Shown here in pieces: positions 35,480-44,673 of a stretch of DNA of 64,000 bases. The translations under genes were made by a program, and so were the position numbers. The DNA is taken from positions 1 through 64,000 of the forward strand of contig JAYEGL010000012.1 in the NCBI GenBank assembly GCA_034659015.1, read 5' to 3'. The DNA is from Maricaulis sp034659015 (GTDB lineage: Bacteria > Pseudomonadota > Alphaproteobacteria > Caulobacterales > Maricaulaceae). The notes beneath the pieces are model-generated. The model was not told where the DNA came from, did not search any database, and saw only the letters and a list, made by a program, of their open reading frames with translations. Numbering within the stretch: position 1 is the first letter of the stretch; every line of letters begins with the position of its first letter.

Positions 35480-37621
35480 CTAGACGATACCCATCAGTGT
35501 ATCGGTCATTTCCTTGGCGGCCTGCAGCATGCGGGCCGAAGCGTTGTAGGACTGCTGGAAGCGGGTCATGGCGGCCAGCTCCTCGTCCAGATTGACCCCC
35601 TCGACATCGGTGCGTTTCTGCGCGGCCGTATCGCGCAGCACCGCAGCGGACCCGGCCTGGCTTTCCGCCCGCGCCGCGCGCGAACCGACCGCACCGGCCA
35701 TGCGCGAGGCGTAGTCCTGCAGGCTTGCCGAGGTCTTGTTGAGCGAGCCGGCCGCATCGAAGCTGCGGGACTGCGTCAGGGCTTCCTGCAGCGCGATGCC
35801 GCCGCGATTGTCGCCGGACGACGCCACCACATCGCCGACGACCGTCGCGCCGGAAATGTCGAGCTGGCCAAGCGCCAGCTGCCCGCCGTCCGTGCGGATA
35901 TCGGGATCGACATCGAAGCTCTCCGCCCGCGATGCCCGCGCTTCCAGCCCGACGCCGAAGAGTTCGGAGAAGGACACGGCCGACCCCGGACGCGCCGTGC
36001 TGTCGCCCGTCAGATCGACGTCGAAATTCTCGTAACCGGCATTGGCCGAATAGGTCAGCTCGCCATTCCCGTCGAGCGCAAAGGTGACGTAGCGCCCCAC
36101 ACCGGTCGTCGTGTTGTTCAGCGCGGTGACGACGTCGTTGAAGCTCTGGCCGGCCACCATGGGGATGTCGACCGTGCCGACCTGGTCGCCCGCCGTCGTC
36201 TTGATCTCGAAGGACAGGGAGGAACCGCCGGCGAACCCGTGCTGTTCGGCACCTGTCAGACCGGTTTCGAAGAAGCCCGGCTTGCTCGAGCGCACAACAT
36301 CGTTGAGGCCGAAGAAATGCGAGAAACCGCGTCCGCCCCGGTCGCTGGGATTGGCCGGGTCCTGCAAGGTCGCCACACCGTTCGTCGCCGCGTCCGCGGA
36401 CACGGTCATCTGCCCGTTGGCAAAGCTGGCCGAACCGACCCCGGCCAGGGCCGTATCGATCGCCGTGGTGAGGCTGGCCACCGTGGCGCCGATCGCTGCG
36501 GCAGGACCGCCGTCGACCGACAGCGTGCCGGCGTCGAAATCGATATCCACACGCCGGACCAGCACCCCGGTATCGTCCGTGACCGCCAGGGTCGTGGCGC
36601 CGGTAAAGTTGTGCGTGTCGGTGCCGGCCAGCCCGGTATTGCGGCCCGACAGCGTCTGCGGCGGCGGAAAGGCCGTGGCATTGTTGTGGGCGGCGTTGAG
36701 CGCATCGGCGGCACCGGCAGCGAGTTCCGCCAGCTCCTCGGCCATATCCGGCAATTCGCCGTCGCGCATTTCGATGAGCGCCCGCAATTCACCGCTCGTG
36801 ATATGGCTGTCGAGCTGCTGGGGGGTGCCGCCATTGGGCGGCTTGACCTTGATGTTGGCATAATCGACGCCATAGGACCCCGTACCGGTCGTATCGTAGG
36901 TCAGCTCGCCGGGATAATTGTCCAGCAGCAGGACGCCGTCGGAGGTCCGCACGACCACGCGGCCATCGGTCTGGTAGTCGGCGCGGACATCCATGTATTG
37001 CGACAACTCGTCGAGCAGTTCGGACTGCCGGTTTTCCGCGCCGGAGGTGTCGCCGCCCGTGGTCGACAGGCTCTGGACGCTGGAATTGAGTTCGTAGAGC
37101 TCGTCGATGATCTCGTTGACCCGCGTCACCGTCGCGCCGATCTTCGCATCTGCCTCCAGGCGGTAATTGCGGATCTCGCCGGACAGGCGGCTCGCCTCGT
37201 CGAAGAAGGATTGCAGGTCGGACGTTGCCGACAGGCGCGCCACGGACAGCGTCGGATCGACGCTCGCCTGGGCGATGCCGGAAAAGGCGTTGTTCATCCG
37301 GGCGAACAGCGACCCGGCATCGTCAAGCTTGCCGAATTGCGATTGCAGACGGTCCAGCATGTTGGCGCTCAGCTCGGCCGCACCGGCCTCGCTGATCGCG
37401 CGCAGCGATGCGGACTGCAGGTGACGGTCGACGATGCGGTTGATGCCGACGACCTCGACACCCATCGCCACGCCGCCGACATTGCGCGACTGAAGCTGCG
37501 CTTCGGTGCGGGCATAGCCGGGCGTGTTGACATTGGCGACATTGTTGGATGTGGCGCGCAGGCCTGCCTGGCTGGCCGACAGCCCCGACAGCGCGTTTCC
37601 GAGAACACCACTCAGCGACAT
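35480..37621 (-). CDS. flgK: Flagellar hook-associated protein FlgK
   Basis: A 713-residue HAP1 protein, exported by the flagellar secretion system. The N-terminus (LSGLSASQAGLRATSNNVAN, then VNTPGYARTEAQLQ) is the rod/hook family signature, and the C-terminus (VNLDEELAAMTRFQQSYNAS, then ARMLQAAKEMTDTLMGIV) completes the paired helices. The middle is variable. It heads the flgK-flgL operon and is divergent from fliK. No convincing sigma-54 site was found upstream. Confidence 0.95.
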   Translation of the reverse strand: MSLSGVLGNALSGLSASQAGLRATSNNVANVNTPGYARTEAQLQSRNVGGVAMGVEVVGINRIVDRHLQSASLRAISEAGAAELSANMLDRLQSQFGKLDDAGSLFARMNNAFSGIAQASVDPTLSVARLSATSDLQSFFDEASRLSGEIRNYRLEADAKIGATVTRVNEIIDELYELNSSVQSLSTTGGDTSGAENRQSELLDELSQYMDVRADYQTDGRVVVRTSDGVLLLDNYPGELTYDTTGTGSYGVDYANIKVKPPNGGTPQQLDSHITSGELRALIEMRDGELPDMAEELAELAAGAADALNAAHNNATAFPPPQTLSGRNTGLAGTDTHNFTGATTLAVTDDTGVLVRRVDIDFDAGTLSVDGGPAAAIGATVASLTTAIDTALAGVGSASFANGQMTVSADAATNGVATLQDPANPSDRGGRGFSHFFGLNDVVRSSKPGFFETGLTGAEQHGFAGGSSLSFEIKTTAGDQVGTVDIPMVAGQSFNDVVTALNNTTTGVGRYVTFALDGNGELTYSANAGYENFDVDLTGDSTARPGSAVSFSELFGVGLEARASRAESFDVDPDIRTDGGQLALGQLDISGATVVGDVVASSGDNRGGIALQEALTQSRSFDAAGSLNKTSASLQDYASRMAGAVGSRAARAESQAGSAAVLRDTAAQKRTDVEGVNLDEELAAMTRFQQSYNASARMLQAAKEMTDTLMGIV

Positions 37622-38130
37622 GTTTCGCTCCCTGCGCGGCAGGCGGCATGACGGTCCGGGCGGTCAAAACTGCCGTCGACGCGGCAAGCCTTGCCGGGTC
37701 GGCGCCGATCGGCCGCCTCCGTCGCAAGATGCCTGGCGTCGATATAACCCATTGTCGTCATTTACCTTTTCCTAAATTCAAATCTCCGGACCGGCGCCGG
37801 GTCGGCATACGGCCCTGCCCATACGTCGCAAGCCGCGGGCCAGTTTTCGCGCGCGCCGGCGCTCATGGACCGGCCGCCCTCACCGGCCGCCCTCATCGGC
37901 AGCCGGCTCGAAACCGCCGCCAGTGCGCCGCACAAGATCCGGATCGGGGGCCCGCCCGCGCGCGCGATGCGTCGCCCGGGCACCCCGGCTTCCCGGCCCG
38001 CCGGCATGCCGGAATGGAGACCGGCATCTTCGGCCCACCACCGGGAAAGTTTCGCCGGGCAGAAGCCGCCGACCGCAACCCTTACCCGGATATTAATGTT
38101 GTTTTTCATATGCTTATCTAAAATCCCGAG
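37622..38130. other. Divergent spacer between flgK and fliK
   Basis: About 500 bases without a supported gene. The end next to fliK is AT-rich (38080-38125) and leads into the sigma-54 promoter. The flgK side carries only a poor sigma-54 look-alike. The GC-rich middle has open frames in several phases but no ribosome sites or recognisable products. Confidence 0.5.
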
Positions 38131-38145
38131 TGGCACGCCCCTTGC
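38131..38145 (+). promoter_or_regulatory. Sigma-54 promoter of fliK-flgD-flgE
   Basis: TGGCACGCCCCTTGC matches the sigma-54 consensus TGGCACG-N4-TTGC at every fixed base, with the -24 GG and -12 GC correctly spaced. Transcription would begin near 38157, upstream of the fliK ATG at 38202. FlbD, encoded in this window, is the expected activator; its enhancer site was not identified. Confidence 0.92.
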
Positions 38146-38201
38146 GACCGGCTTGGCAGACCAGGCGCCGGATGCGCCGTGAACGACGAGATGGACCGGA
38201 C

Positions 38202-40157
38202 ATGCAATCGGGCTTTCCCACTGCCAGCCTCCCGCGGGGCGTAGACACAGCGAGCAATGCCGACCGCCCGGCCGCCACCAGCCGGCCGTCTGCCACGTCG
38301 CGGCGCGATGACGGCAACGAGCCGGCACGCGATAGCGCCTTTTCGGACATGGTCGCCGCCAGCCGCCAGTCGGACGAAACCGCCGGCAGCAAACCGGCCG
38401 GGCGCTCGAAGTCCGGCGAAGGCGAGGCCACCAAGCCTGCCGCCGATGCGGCACCGTCCAGCAAGTCCGGCAATAGCGCGTCCCAGGATGCCGCCGCCGG
38501 CAAGACCGGTAAAGGCGAGAACGCGGCGCCCGCAACGGGCGGCGATGCGTCGGGCAACGGCCAGGCCGCGTCCGGCGAAAACGCGTCCGGACAACAAGGG
38601 GCAACGGCACAGACCGGCACATCCGGAACNNNNNNNNNNGTCCAGGCGACGGGCCAGGCAACGGGCCAGACCAGCGGTCAGGCCGGCGGACCGGCCCTGC
38701 CCGCAGAGGCGGCGACGGCCCCCCGGTCATCCGGTGACGCGGCGGGCGAGCCAGCACCAAAAGCTGCAACGCGCCAGACCGGACAGGCTTCACAGGCCAT
38801 GCAGACCCCCGGCACCGGCAACAAGGGCACAGCACCGGCTTCCGGCGCGACGACCGGATCCTCTGCGTCCGCCACGGGCGCAACCGGATCCGCAGCGGCC
38901 GATCAGACCGGCCCGTCACAAAACAAGGCCGATGCCCGCATGTCCGCGGAACCCTCCCGGACGCCGGCCGTCATCACCACCGCCGGTACCGGCGAAACCG
39001 GCACGACGACCGCCCAGTCCGGCGTCTCGCTGCCGGATGCGGCAAGCCCGGCGGGGCAGACGGCCGCCAGCCAGGCCGGACAGGCCGCGGCGAGCCAGGC
39101 CCCACAGGTCCGGAATGCCCAGGTTAGCAACGGCCGGACCGGCAACGATGCGGCGCCCGTGGCCGGCAAGCCGGCCTCCGTCGGGAAGTCCGGCAATCAG
39201 GGCGCCAAGCCGGCTCCGGCATCCAGTTCGGCGACCGCCACCAACCCGTCCACCGTCGCGCCGGGTGCGGACATTGCCGCCGACGCGACCGGCAAGACTG
39301 CCGGCCCCGGCAGCACCGATACGGCCGCGCCGCTGCGCCAAGGTCGCGAAACCCGCGCCATCCTGGAGACCGGCAATTCCGGCGGCCTGGCCGGCAGCGG
39401 CCGCAAGACCGCTTCGGCCCAGGCCCAGGGCGACCCGTCAGCCGGCAGCAGCAAGTCCGGCACGATAGCGCCGGCCGTTCCGAACACGACCGAGGTGCGG
39501 CCCGACGCAGCCATCCAGCTGCCGCGCGACGCGGCCCCGGGCAACCCGTCTCCGCTTGGACAGCTCCTGGCGACCAATGGCGGGGCCGGCGATGTCAGCC
39601 AGCCGCTGCAGACCGTCGAAACCGACACGGCCCAGGCCGATGCCGAGATCCAGCTCAACCGCGCCGCCGATGCCCGTGCGGGCGTCGATCGCGCCGGCAG
39701 CAATCTGCCGCGCTTCGCACCGCACACGGCCCAGCAACTGGCCGGCCAGATCACCCGCAACTTCAATAACGGGCAGCGGGTCTTCGATATCCGCCTCGAC
39801 CCGGCCGAACTGGGCAAGGTCGACGTCCGCCTCGAACTGCGTGCGGACAACCGGGTGCACGCCGTTCTGACCGCCGAACGCCCGGAAACGCTGGCCGAGC
39901 TCCAGCGGGCTGCGCGGGATCTGGAACGCAGCCTCAACGAGGCCGGGCTCGAACTGGCCGAAGACGGGCTGTCCTTCCAGATGAGCGAAGACGGCCAGAC
40001 ACCCGGCTCGGACGACGACACGACGGGCACCGCGATGCCGATCTTCGCCGATGGCGGCGAGAGCGGGCTGACCGCGGACACGGCCGCGCCGGTCGTTCAG
40101 CAATCCCGTTACGGCTTCCTGCTGACACGCCGCGAAGGCGTGGACATGCGGGTCTAG
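38202..40157 (+). CDS. fliK: Flagellar hook-length control protein FliK (contains assembly gap)
   Basis: A large Ala/Gly/Ser/Thr/Pro-rich protein of low complexity with a conserved C-terminal hook-length domain: FDIRLDPAELGKVDVRLELR and ELQRAARDLERSLNEAGLEL, the Flg_hook signature. FliK measures hook length and switches export specificity. The repetitive N-terminal two-thirds (GQATGQTSGQ-like units) acts as the molecular ruler. Ten Ns at 38630-38639 interrupt it, so the true length is unknown. The start at 38202 is placed after the sigma-54 promoter; the frame is open further upstream but would precede transcription. Confidence 0.85.
   Translation: MQSGFPTASLPRGVDTASNADRPAATSRPSATSRRDDGNEPARDSAFSDMVAASRQSDETAGSKPAGRSKSGEGEATKPAADAAPSSKSGNSASQDAAAGKTGKGENAAPATGGDASGNGQAASGENASGQQGATAQTGTSGXXXXVQATGQATGQTSGQAGGPALPAEAATAPRSSGDAAGEPAPKAATRQTGQASQAMQTPGTGNKGTAPASGATTGSSASATGATGSAAADQTGPSQNKADARMSAEPSRTPAVITTAGTGETGTTTAQSGVSLPDAASPAGQTAASQAGQAAASQAPQVRNAQVSNGRTGNDAAPVAGKPASVGKSGNQGAKPAPASSSATATNPSTVAPGADIAADATGKTAGPGSTDTAAPLRQGRETRAILETGNSGGLAGSGRKTASAQAQGDPSAGSSKSGTIAPAVPNTTEVRPDAAIQLPRDAAPGNPSPLGQLLATNGGAGDVSQPLQTVETDTAQADAEIQLNRAADARAGVDRAGSNLPRFAPHTAQQLAGQITRNFNNGQRVFDIRLDPAELGKVDVRLELRADNRVHAVLTAERPETLAELQRAARDLERSLNEAGLELAEDGLSFQMSEDGQTPGSDDDTTGTAMPIFADGGESGLTADTAAPVVQQSRYGFLLTRREGVDMRV
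38630..38639. other. Assembly gap (10 N)
   Basis: Ten ambiguous bases inside the repetitive part of fliK. Ten is a common placeholder for a gap of unknown size. The flanking frame stays open across the Ns as given, but that may be chance. Confidence 0.95.
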
Positions 40158-40172
40158 AGAGGAAACGCGAGC

Positions 40173-40871
40173 ATGACCGAAGTCTCGAGCGCGACCCAGG
40201 CAAGCGGCAGCTCTCTCGTCAATTCCCAGACGGGGCTGGCCGACAATTTCGAGATGTTTCTTACGCTGCTTACCGAGCAGATGAAGAATCAGGATCCGCT
40301 CAACCCGATGGATTCGACGCAGTTCGTGAACCAGCTGGTCGACTTCTCGAGCGTGGAACAGCAGATCGCGCAGAACCAGAATCTGGAAAGCCTGCTCATC
40401 CTGCAGTCCGCTGCGGCCCAGGCCAATTCGGTCGGCTATATCGGCCGTATCGCCATGGCCGCCACGCCGGACGCCTATCTGCAGAACGGCAATGCCGAGT
40501 GGGAATACACGCTCCCCGAAGATGCCGAGAGCGTGTCCCTCGCGATCAAGGATGGCGACCGGATCGTCGCCCGCGCCAGTGGCGAAACCACGACAGGCAC
40601 CCACACCTTCCAGTGGGACGGAACCGACGCTGCCGGATCGGATCTGGAAGACGGCGTCTACACACTGGAGATCACCGCCACCAATGCCGACGGCGACAAT
40701 CTCCAGACGGAGATCCGTTCCGCCGGCCGCGTGACCGGCGTGGACATGTCCGGCAGCGAGGTCCAGGTCCAGATGGGCCAGATCAGCGTCCCGCTGTCCT
40801 ACATCCTGACGGTAAGAGAACAGCAGGCTGTCCAGAACGATCCGGAAAGCGGATCGGGGACAACCGTCTAA
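40173..40871 (+). CDS. flgD: Flagellar hook assembly scaffold FlgD
   Basis: A 232-residue hook-cap protein. The conserved N-terminal region FLTLLTEQMKNQDPLNPMDS followed by TQFVNQLVDFSSVEQQ is the FlgD signature, and the C-terminal half has the FlgD Ig-like/tudor pattern with HTFQWDGTDAAGSDLEDGVY. It lies 15 bases after fliK in the sigma-54 operon, with flgE next. Confidence 0.95.
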   Translation: MTEVSSATQASGSSLVNSQTGLADNFEMFLTLLTEQMKNQDPLNPMDSTQFVNQLVDFSSVEQQIAQNQNLESLLILQSAAAQANSVGYIGRIAMAATPDAYLQNGNAEWEYTLPEDAESVSLAIKDGDRIVARASGETTTGTHTFQWDGTDAAGSDLEDGVYTLEITATNADGDNLQTEIRSAGRVTGVDMSGSEVQVQMGQISVPLSYILTVREQQAVQNDPESGSGTTV

Positions 40872-40970
40872 CGTGCAGGCCCGCCGGCCTGACGGGACTG
40901 CCAGAAGGCCGTCCCCAACCAATGAAGCAGAAAGCTCCAACAAGACCCAAGAACGCATGGAGCATGCACA

Positions 40971-42362
40971 ATGAGCATCAATTCCGCGCTTTTGGCCGGC
41001 GCATCCGGCCTCATCGCCAATTCGAGCGCCCTGGCTGCGATCTCGGACAATATCTCCAACGTGAACACCGTCGGCTACAAGCGCGCGGACTCCGTCTTCA
41101 CGCCGCTCTATGACGGTGGCGGCAGCGGCGCGAACTCGCGCTACACGGCCGCCGGTGTCAATTCGACGGCCCGCCTGGCCATTTCCGAGAGCGGTCTGCT
41201 GCAATCGAGCACGTCCAGCACGGACCTGGCGGTTGCCGGACGGGGCTTCTTCGTGGTTCGCGACGACCCGGCTGCCGGGTCCAACGACCCCGTGGCCTTC
41301 ACGCGCTCGGGCCGTTTCCAGCCGGATGAAAACGGCTATCTGAGAAACGATGCCGGCATGTACCTCTCCGGCTGGCCGGTCGCTGCCGACGGTTCGGTCG
41401 CGGCAAACCCGTCCGACCTGAACAATCTGGAAACGATCAACCTGTCCTCGATCGGCGGCGCGGCGGAGGCGACAACGTCCATGTCGTTCAACGCCAACCT
41501 GCAGCAGAGCCAGGCCGTCTCCGCCGCGGAAGCGACCTACAACCCGGCCGTCAGTGCCAACAACATGGCGTCGGGCAATGTCACGCCGGACTTCCAGCGC
41601 TCGATCCCCTTCTATGACAGTGTGGGCGGCGTGCGGACGCTGACCATCTCGATGCTGAAGAGCTCGACGCCGAACCAGTGGCATGCGGAAGTGCACATGT
41701 CGCCGGCCACGGACGTGACGACCGGCGCCAACCTGGTCGACGGCCAGATGCTGACCGGTACGGTGGCCTTCGACGAGAACGGCCGGCTGGACATGCCGAA
41801 CACGACCCTGCCGACGACACTCGACTTCCTGGCATCCAGCAATGTCGCACCGCTCGGCGCCAACCAGGTGCAGTGGGCCACCGCAACGGGTATCGACGCC
41901 CAGACCATTGACCTGGATTTCGGCGGTGCCAACTCGGCCGGCGGCTTCACCCAGTATGAGAGCCCGTCCAATCTGGGTTCGACGAATGTGAACGGCTCCG
42001 CCTTCGGCAACTTCGCCAGCGTGGACGTGGACGAGGACGGCTTCGTCTTCGCCAAGTTCACCAACGGTATCGTGCGCAAGATCTACCAGGTCCCGGTTGC
42101 GACCTTCCAGAACCCCGACGGGCTGGAAGCCCAGACCGGCGGCACCTTTACGGTAACGCCGGAATCCGGCGCCTACACGCTGACGGCACCGGGCATGGGC
42201 ACCGCGGGCAATATCGCCTCCTCGACCCTGGAAAGCTCGAATGTCGACCTGGCGACGGAGTTCACCAATCTGATCACCACCCAGCGCGCCTACTCGGCCT
42301 CGTCGAAAATCATTACCACGGCCGACGAGATGCTGGACGAAGCGATCCGCATGAAGCGCTAA
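40971..42362 (+). CDS. flgE: Flagellar hook protein FlgE
   Basis: A 463-residue hook subunit. The N-terminus contains NSSALAAISDNISNVNTVGY, the rod/hook signature, followed by an LAVAGRGFFVVRDD core and a FlgE D2-type central domain. The C-terminus ends SSNVDLATEFTNLITTQRAY and SASSKIITTADEMLDEAIRM-KR, the paired terminal helix. It is the last gene of the fliK-flgD-flgE set, followed by a terminator. Confidence 0.96.
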   Translation: MSINSALLAGASGLIANSSALAAISDNISNVNTVGYKRADSVFTPLYDGGGSGANSRYTAAGVNSTARLAISESGLLQSSTSSTDLAVAGRGFFVVRDDPAAGSNDPVAFTRSGRFQPDENGYLRNDAGMYLSGWPVAADGSVAANPSDLNNLETINLSSIGGAAEATTSMSFNANLQQSQAVSAAEATYNPAVSANNMASGNVTPDFQRSIPFYDSVGGVRTLTISMLKSSTPNQWHAEVHMSPATDVTTGANLVDGQMLTGTVAFDENGRLDMPNTTLPTTLDFLASSNVAPLGANQVQWATATGIDAQTIDLDFGGANSAGGFTQYESPSNLGSTNVNGSAFGNFASVDVDEDGFVFAKFTNGIVRKIYQVPVATFQNPDGLEAQTGGTFTVTPESGAYTLTAPGMGTAGNIASSTLESSNVDLATEFTNLITTQRAYSASSKIITTADEMLDEAIRMKR

Positions 42363-42387
42363 CCGCATCGCTCCATCGCGTTCTTGA

Positions 42388-42413
42388 GGGCTGCCTGCGG
42401 GCAGCCCTTCTTG
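42388..42413 (+). terminator. Rho-independent terminator after flgE
   Basis: An 8-bp stem GGGCTGCC / GGCAGCCC with a TGCG loop, followed by TTCTTGTTT, 25 bases after the flgE stop. It separates the hook operon from sciP. Confidence 0.82.
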
Positions 42414-42471
42414 TTTGTGACCGCATGGTGAATCGCCGGCCGCGATTTCGATGCAAATCCTACGAAAGCGT

Positions 42472-42510
42472 TTAAACGTAAATTTACCCAGCGGTTTAGG
42501 CCGATGTTAA
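42472..42510 (+). promoter_or_regulatory. Two CtrA-like boxes upstream of sciP
   Basis: TTAA-N7-TTTA at 42472-42486 and TTAG-N7-TTAA at 42496-42510 each match the CtrA consensus TTAA-N7-TTAA with one mismatch. The sites are 24 bases apart, on the same helical side within about 15 degrees. In Caulobacter, sciP is CtrA-activated, so direct control is likely. Confidence 0.65.
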
Positions 42511-42519
42511 AGCCCGGTG

Positions 42520-42536
42520 TGTAGGGTCACCCTACA
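42520..42536 (+). promoter_or_regulatory. 17-bp palindrome in the sciP leader
   Basis: TGTAGGG-TCA-CCCTACA, perfect 7-bp arms, ending 23 bases before the sciP ATG. It could be an operator overlapping the transcription start or a hairpin in the leader RNA. No known site type recognised. Confidence 0.5.
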
Positions 42537-42559
42537 AACAAGAACAACGGGGATCGGAC

Positions 42560-42829
42560 ATGCAGCCGCGCCTTAAAAAAGAAAATTATGTCATTGGACC
42601 GGATGGTAGCCCTCTCACCCTGGCGGACCTGCCCAACCCGAATACCCAGCGCTGGGTCGTTCGTCGCAAGGCAGAGGTCGTCGCGGCCGTGAGAGGCGGA
42701 CTGCTTTCGCTCGAGGACGCCTGTTCGCGTTACTCGCTGACCGTCGAGGAGTTTCTCGGCTGGCAGCGCTCGATCGACAAGCACGGCCTGGCCGGCCTGC
42801 GGACGACGCGCCTTCAGCAGTATCGCTAG
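42560..42829 (+). CDS. sciP: CtrA inhibitor SciP (DUF1153)
   Basis: An 89-residue DNA-binding protein that in Caulobacter binds CtrA and blocks its transcriptional activity in swarmer cells. The sequence YVIGPDGSPLTLADLPNPNT followed by RWVVRRKAEVVAAVRGGLLS and a C-terminal IDKHGLAGLRTTRLQQYR is diagnostic for the DUF1153/SciP family; the helix-turn-helix spans about 35-70. Its position between flgE and fliF matches Caulobacter. The upstream CtrA-like boxes would form a feedback loop. Confidence 0.95.
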   Translation: MQPRLKKENYVIGPDGSPLTLADLPNPNTQRWVVRRKAEVVAAVRGGLLSLEDACSRYSLTVEEFLGWQRSIDKHGLAGLRTTRLQQYR

Positions 42830-42963
42830 TTTGTCCCCCTTGAACTAGCGTCTTCGGACGGCGGCCCCTCCCCCCGGGTCGCCGTTCGTCATGTCATCTG
42901 CACATCGGATTTGCGTGCTCTGCCGGGCGTCCCCGGGCGGAGCGCATTTCCTATTCGGCGGTA

Positions 42964-42978
42964 TTAAACCCTCGTTTA
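42964..42978 (+). promoter_or_regulatory. CtrA-like box upstream of fliF
   Basis: TTAA-N7-TTTA, one mismatch from the CtrA consensus, 38 bases before the fliF ATG. Caulobacter fliF is a class II gene activated by CtrA, and the position fits. It would drive the whole fliF-fleN run. Confidence 0.65.
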
Positions 42979-43015
42979 CGAGACCGGTAGGAAAATTCTG
43001 CCCAGTGCTTCGCTG

Positions 43016-44665
43016 ATGAAGCAGGGACGTAAGGCAGGATTCTCCGTGAACGCTCTACTCGAACAGTTCAAGGCTTTTGGCGCTGGACGCCTGACCGCCA
43101 TCTTCGGCCTCGCCGTCGGTGTCGCGGTTGCCCTGGTCTATTTCTCCGGCGCGATCGGCGGCGGCAGCCAGTCGTTGCTGTATTCCGGTCTCGACCCCGC
43201 CGAAGCGGCATCGACGGGCCAACTGCTCGACCAGGCCAATATCACCTACGAGATCCGCGAAGGCGGCACGGCCATCTATGTCGACCGCGACCAGGTCGAC
43301 GAGGCGCGCGTGCGCGTCGCCTCGTCCGGTCCGCTGTCCGGCGCATCGGTCGGCTACGAGATTTTCGACCGCCAGGACAGCTTCGGCCAGACCAGCTTCG
43401 TGCAGAACCTCAATGCCAAGCGCGCCCTGGAGGGCGAGCTGGCCCGCACGATCCAGTCGATGGCCTTCGTCGACAGCGCGCGGGTTCACCTGAACCTGCC
43501 CGAGCGACGCCTGTTCACCCGCGACCAGCAGGACCCGACCGCGGCCGTTACCGTTTCGACGAATCAGCGTCTGAACGCCGAACAGATCCGCGTCATCCGC
43601 AACCTGGTGTCCTCCGGCGCCGGTCTGGAGCCGGGCCATGTCGCCCTGGCCGACGATCGCGGCCGCCAGCTCGCCAGTACAGTGGATGGCGAAAACGCCG
43701 GTGCGGTCTTCATGGACGAGCGCCGCTCGGAAGTGGAGGCCGAACTGCGCCGCGACATCCTCGATATCGTCGAAGGTGTGGTCGGTCCGGGTGCCGCGCG
43801 TGTCCAGGTCACGGCCGAGCTGAACCGTCAGAGCGTGACCGAAAGCTCCGAGACCTATGATCCGGAAGGCTCCGTCCTGCTCTCCCGCGAACGGTCCGAG
43901 GAAATCGAGAGCGACCGCGACGGCAACGGCAACCGGGTCTCGGCGTCGGAAAACCTGCCCGACGCCGGTGAGGCGGACGCAGAAGGTCCCACCAGCCTGT
44001 CCAATCGCGAAACCTCCAACGAAACCGTCAATTACGCTCTGTCCAGCACGACGCGGACGCAGGTTGTCGAAGCCGGCGCCATCGACCGCCTGTCGGTCGC
44101 TGTCGCCGTGGACGGTCTGGTCGAGGTGCAGGAAGACGGCACCACGGTGTGGAATGAGCGCCCGCAGGCCCAGATCGAGCAGATCGAGGCACTGGTCCGC
44201 TCTGCCATGGGCTACAGCGACGACCGGGGCGACGCGCTGACCGTGCGCCAGATCGAGTTCGCCCGGGCCGATCCGCTGCTGGGGACCCCGGCGAGCAACG
44301 CCTTTTCCTTCTCCAAGGCCGACATCATGCGGATCGCGGAAATCGTCGTCCTGTTCGTGACCGCCCTGCTGATCATCTTCCTGGTCGCCCGCCCGCTGGT
44401 GAAGGGTGCGTCGTCCGGCACCGCCATGCCGCAGGGTCTGGCCCTGGCGGCGGCCGGTGCCGACACCGGTCACACGCCGGCCGCCCTGCCCGTCCAGGGC
44501 GAGCGCCCGGCCGCCCTGCCGGCGGCTGACAACGGCGAGTCGATCGACATCGAGAAGATCGACGGCCAGGTGAAGGCCTCCTCTTTGAAGAAGGTCGCCA
44601 ACATCGTCGAATCCCACCCCGAGGAATCGATCTCGATCCTCCGTTCCTGGTTGCATGAAGGGTGA
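43016..44665 (+). CDS. fliF: Flagellar MS-ring protein FliF
   Basis: A 549-residue membrane ring protein of the flagellar basal body. Membrane helices lie at about 26-47 and 440-460. Between them are the YscJ-type ring-building motifs: LLYSGLDPAEAASTGQLLDQ, and VASSGPLSGASVGYEIFDRQ followed by LEGELARTIQSMAFVDSARV. The cytoplasmic tail (SLKKVANIVESHPEESISIL) is the FliG-binding helix. First gene of the early flagellar operon. Confidence 0.97.
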   Translation: MKQGRKAGFSVNALLEQFKAFGAGRLTAIFGLAVGVAVALVYFSGAIGGGSQSLLYSGLDPAEAASTGQLLDQANITYEIREGGTAIYVDRDQVDEARVRVASSGPLSGASVGYEIFDRQDSFGQTSFVQNLNAKRALEGELARTIQSMAFVDSARVHLNLPERRLFTRDQQDPTAAVTVSTNQRLNAEQIRVIRNLVSSGAGLEPGHVALADDRGRQLASTVDGENAGAVFMDERRSEVEAELRRDILDIVEGVVGPGAARVQVTAELNRQSVTESSETYDPEGSVLLSRERSEEIESDRDGNGNRVSASENLPDAGEADAEGPTSLSNRETSNETVNYALSSTTRTQVVEAGAIDRLSVAVAVDGLVEVQEDGTTVWNERPQAQIEQIEALVRSAMGYSDDRGDALTVRQIEFARADPLLGTPASNAFSFSKADIMRIAEIVVLFVTALLIIFLVARPLVKGASSGTAMPQGLALAAAGADTGHTPAALPVQGERPAALPAADNGESIDIEKIDGQVKASSLKKVANIVESHPEESISILRSWLHEG

Positions 44666-44673
44666 GCGCGATC

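Noticed and set aside
37720..37740. Possible sigma-54 promoter for flgK on the minus strand
   Set aside because: A TTGC -12 element is present, but the -24 GG is replaced by GC and only four of seven -24 bases match.
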